A stretch of 64,000 nt of DNA from Pontibacter liquoris (GTDB lineage: Bacteria > Bacteroidota > Bacteroidia > Cytophagales > Hymenobacteraceae): positions 372,001 through 436,000 of the forward strand of contig NZ_JALEBG010000002.1 in assembly GCF_022758235.1 (NCBI RefSeq). Direction: 5' to 3'. The translations under genes and the position numbers were made by a program. The notes under the pieces were generated by a model. That model was given only the letters and a program-made list of their open reading frames with translations, did no database searches and was not told where the DNA came from. Shown here piece by piece: positions 62,735 to 64,000 of this stretch (position 1 is the first letter of the stretch; the number at the start of each line of letters is the position of its first letter).

Positions 62735-63838
62735 CTAGACCGGGCCTACTTCTTCTTTCTTTTCCCGGGCCGGCGCAACCGCTTTCACAAACTGCTCTTT
62801 TTTCAGGCTCAACCACTCCAGCGCGGTACCACTGAGCATGCGCTCTATGGTTGCCAGGTCATAGGGCATGGAGGTGATAAGCTTGCCGGGCTCCAGTTCG
62901 CCGAGCGGGAAGGGGTAATCGGTGCCGAGGGCAATGGCGTTAGCCCCTACCAGGTTCACCAGGTAATCGAGCGCCTGCGGGTCGTGCACCAGCGAGTCGA
63001 AATAGAATTTGCCCAGGTACTCGCGTGGGTTTACGTTGTTATCCACGGCACAAAGGTCTGGGCGCACCTCAAAGCCGTGCGCAATGCGCCCGATGGTAGC
63101 CGGGAAGGAGCCGCCGCCGTGTGCAAACGCGACACGCAATTTTGGCAAGCGTTCCAGCACGCCGCCAAAGATCATGGAGCAGATGGCCACGGTGGTTTCG
63201 GCCGGCATGCCCACCAGCCAGGGCATCCAGAACTTGCTCATGCGGTCTTTGCCCAGCATGTCCCAAGGGTGAACGAACAGAGCGGCGCCCAGGTCCTGTG
63301 CAGCTTCAAAAATGGAAAAAAACTTGGCCTCGTCGAGGTTGCAGCCGTTCACGTTCGTGCCGATCTGCACGCCTGCCATGCCCAGCTCCTTTATGCAGCG
63401 CTCCAGCTCTTTTATGGCCAGGCCGGTATCCTGCATCGGGATGGTACCCAGGCCCACAAAACGGTCCGGGTAATCGGCTACCACGCCGGCGATGTGGTCG
63501 TTGAGCATGCGGGAAAGATCGTAGGTGTCTTCCGGCTTTGCCCAGTAATTGAACATAACGGGTACCGTACTTAGCACCTGCACACCTACTTTGTGCTGGC
63601 TGCACTCGTGCATGCGCACCCTGGGGTCCCAGCAGTTATCCTGTATCTCGCGGAAGAATTTATCGTCCATCATCATACGGGCGCAGCAGGGCTTGTGGTG
63701 CTCCAGCCGCACAAAGCCGCCATAACCGTAGCGCTCGCGCAGGTTCGGCCAGGTAGCCGGCAGAATGTGCGTGTGTATATCGATCTTAAACAGATCGTTT
63801 CCGGTGAGGATGGGAGGTGTCAGGTTCTGGTTCTGCAT
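62735..63838 (-). CDS. Amidohydrolase family protein, probable 2-amino-3-carboxymuconate-6-semialdehyde decarboxylase
   Basis: 367 residues. Metal ligands: DIHTHILPATW (HxH), LFVHPWDMLG (His), RVAFAHGGGSFPATIGRI (His) and ALGTDYPFPLGE (Asp). FAHGGGSFP and the GTDYPFPLGE ending are ACMSD features. ACMSD removes the carboxyl group of aminocarboxymuconate semialdehyde, diverting the kynurenine pathway from quinolinate/NAD towards aminomuconate and complete breakdown. Adjacent to kynU across a repeat island. The 3-hydroxyanthranilate dioxygenase step is missing from the window. Start ATG at 63838. Confidence 0.85.
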   Translation of the reverse strand: MQNQNLTPPILTGNDLFKIDIHTHILPATWPNLRERYGYGGFVRLEHHKPCCARMMMDDKFFREIQDNCWDPRVRMHECSQHKVGVQVLSTVPVMFNYWAKPEDTYDLSRMLNDHIAGVVADYPDRFVGLGTIPMQDTGLAIKELERCIKELGMAGVQIGTNVNGCNLDEAKFFSIFEAAQDLGAALFVHPWDMLGKDRMSKFWMPWLVGMPAETTVAICSMIFGGVLERLPKLRVAFAHGGGSFPATIGRIAHGFEVRPDLCAVDNNVNPREYLGKFYFDSLVHDPQALDYLVNLVGANAIALGTDYPFPLGELEPGKLITSMPYDLATIERMLSGTALEWLSLKKEQFVKAVAPAREKKEEVGPV

Positions 63839-63882
63839 GCAGGGAAAGGCGCTAAAAAGCGCTTATACTTTCTACGGCCATA

Positions 63883-64000
63883 TCAGGCAATCCAACAATA
63901 TACGCATTTTATACTTTGTACGTGCATCACGGCAAAAGCCAGGCACAGAGGCACCTTGTCTTTCTGCAACAGGGTTTTATACTCCGGATTGCGCCGCAGG
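63883..64000 (-). CDS. Possible C-terminal end of a gene entering from the right edge
   Basis: On the minus strand a frame runs in from the edge (LRRNPEYKTLLQKDKVPLCL...) and stops at 63883-63885. It is at least 38 codons, too short to identify. It might be another gene of the kynurenine block, or chance. Two AAGTATA motifs stand downstream (63911-63917 and 63863-63869). Confidence 0.25.
   Translation of the reverse strand, partial: LRRNPEYKTLLQKDKVPLCLAFAVMHVQSIKCVYCWIA

Noticed and set aside
1..64000. CRISPR array, tRNA or rRNA genes
   Set aside because: No regularly spaced direct repeats, no cloverleaf-like segments and no rRNA-like sequence were noticed in reading; the TATACTT arrays have irregular spacing.

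Overview
The window is a chromosomal segment from a Bacteroidota bacterium, most likely a member of the Hymenobacteraceae close to Pontibacter. The pointers are the Bacteroidota gene set (bacillithiol ligase BshC, DUF4295 beside L33, a T9SS-sorted protease, SusC/FecA-type receptor logic, DUF5916, HTTM and DUF4856 proteins), promoters with the TAnnTTTG -7 element, and about 50-53% GC with very frequent AAGTATA/TATACTT heptamers. The genus is an inference. No rRNA, tRNA, CRISPR array, transposase or integrase was seen.

Layout. 1-6.9 kb: partial bshC, a bacterial PH-domain protein, rimO between two STAS-like proteins, ftsY with a lipoprotein, then DUF4295-rpmG-rpmB. 7-11.2 kb: small conserved proteins, rocD, repeat island 1 and hemB. 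11.3-22 kb: a large secreted subtilase, DUF5916 outer-membrane protein, a GroES-like protein, homogentisate dioxygenase, and a CtpA-type protease. 22.2-28.5 kb: a probable iron-responsive operon (DUF4856 lipoprotein, imelysin-like lipoprotein, HTTM membrane protein, TonB-dependent receptor) behind a promoter flanked by two palindromic operator-like sites. 28.6-29.7 kb: ruvX-def. 29.9-34.0 kb: a conspicuously AT-rich block of four same-strand genes (glyoxalase-like, TPR, S41 peptidase, unknown secreted protein) separated by short inverted-repeat elements bounded by AAC and GTT; it looks like a small gene-cassette array without an integrase.

34.1-45.9 kb: YetF-type (DUF421) and DUF2254 membrane proteins, a zinc phospholipase/nuclease-like protein, an alkaline-phosphatase-superfamily enzyme, a class C serine hydrolase, ettA, DUF349, DUF2795. 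45.9-55.9 kb: an orphan ABC ATPase, repeat island 2, ispD, an enoyl-CoA hydratase, a PAP2-like membrane protein, rpoN, asnS behind a structured leader, and two secreted proteins. 56-64 kb: a block with kynurenine monooxygenase, AlkB-like protein, cation:proton antiporter, kynureninase, repeat island 3 and an ACMSD-like amidohydrolase, which together with hmgA points to aromatic amino acid (tryptophan, tyrosine) catabolism.

The most unusual material is non-coding: three related composite repeat islands (9.1-10.2, 46.6-47.8 and 61.7-62.7 kb) built from the same modules in the same relative order, arrays of TATACTT-containing units beside two of them, about a hundred AAGTATA heptamers across the window on both strands, the cassette-like elements at 30.3-34.0 kb, and a three-way-junction-like leader before asnS.
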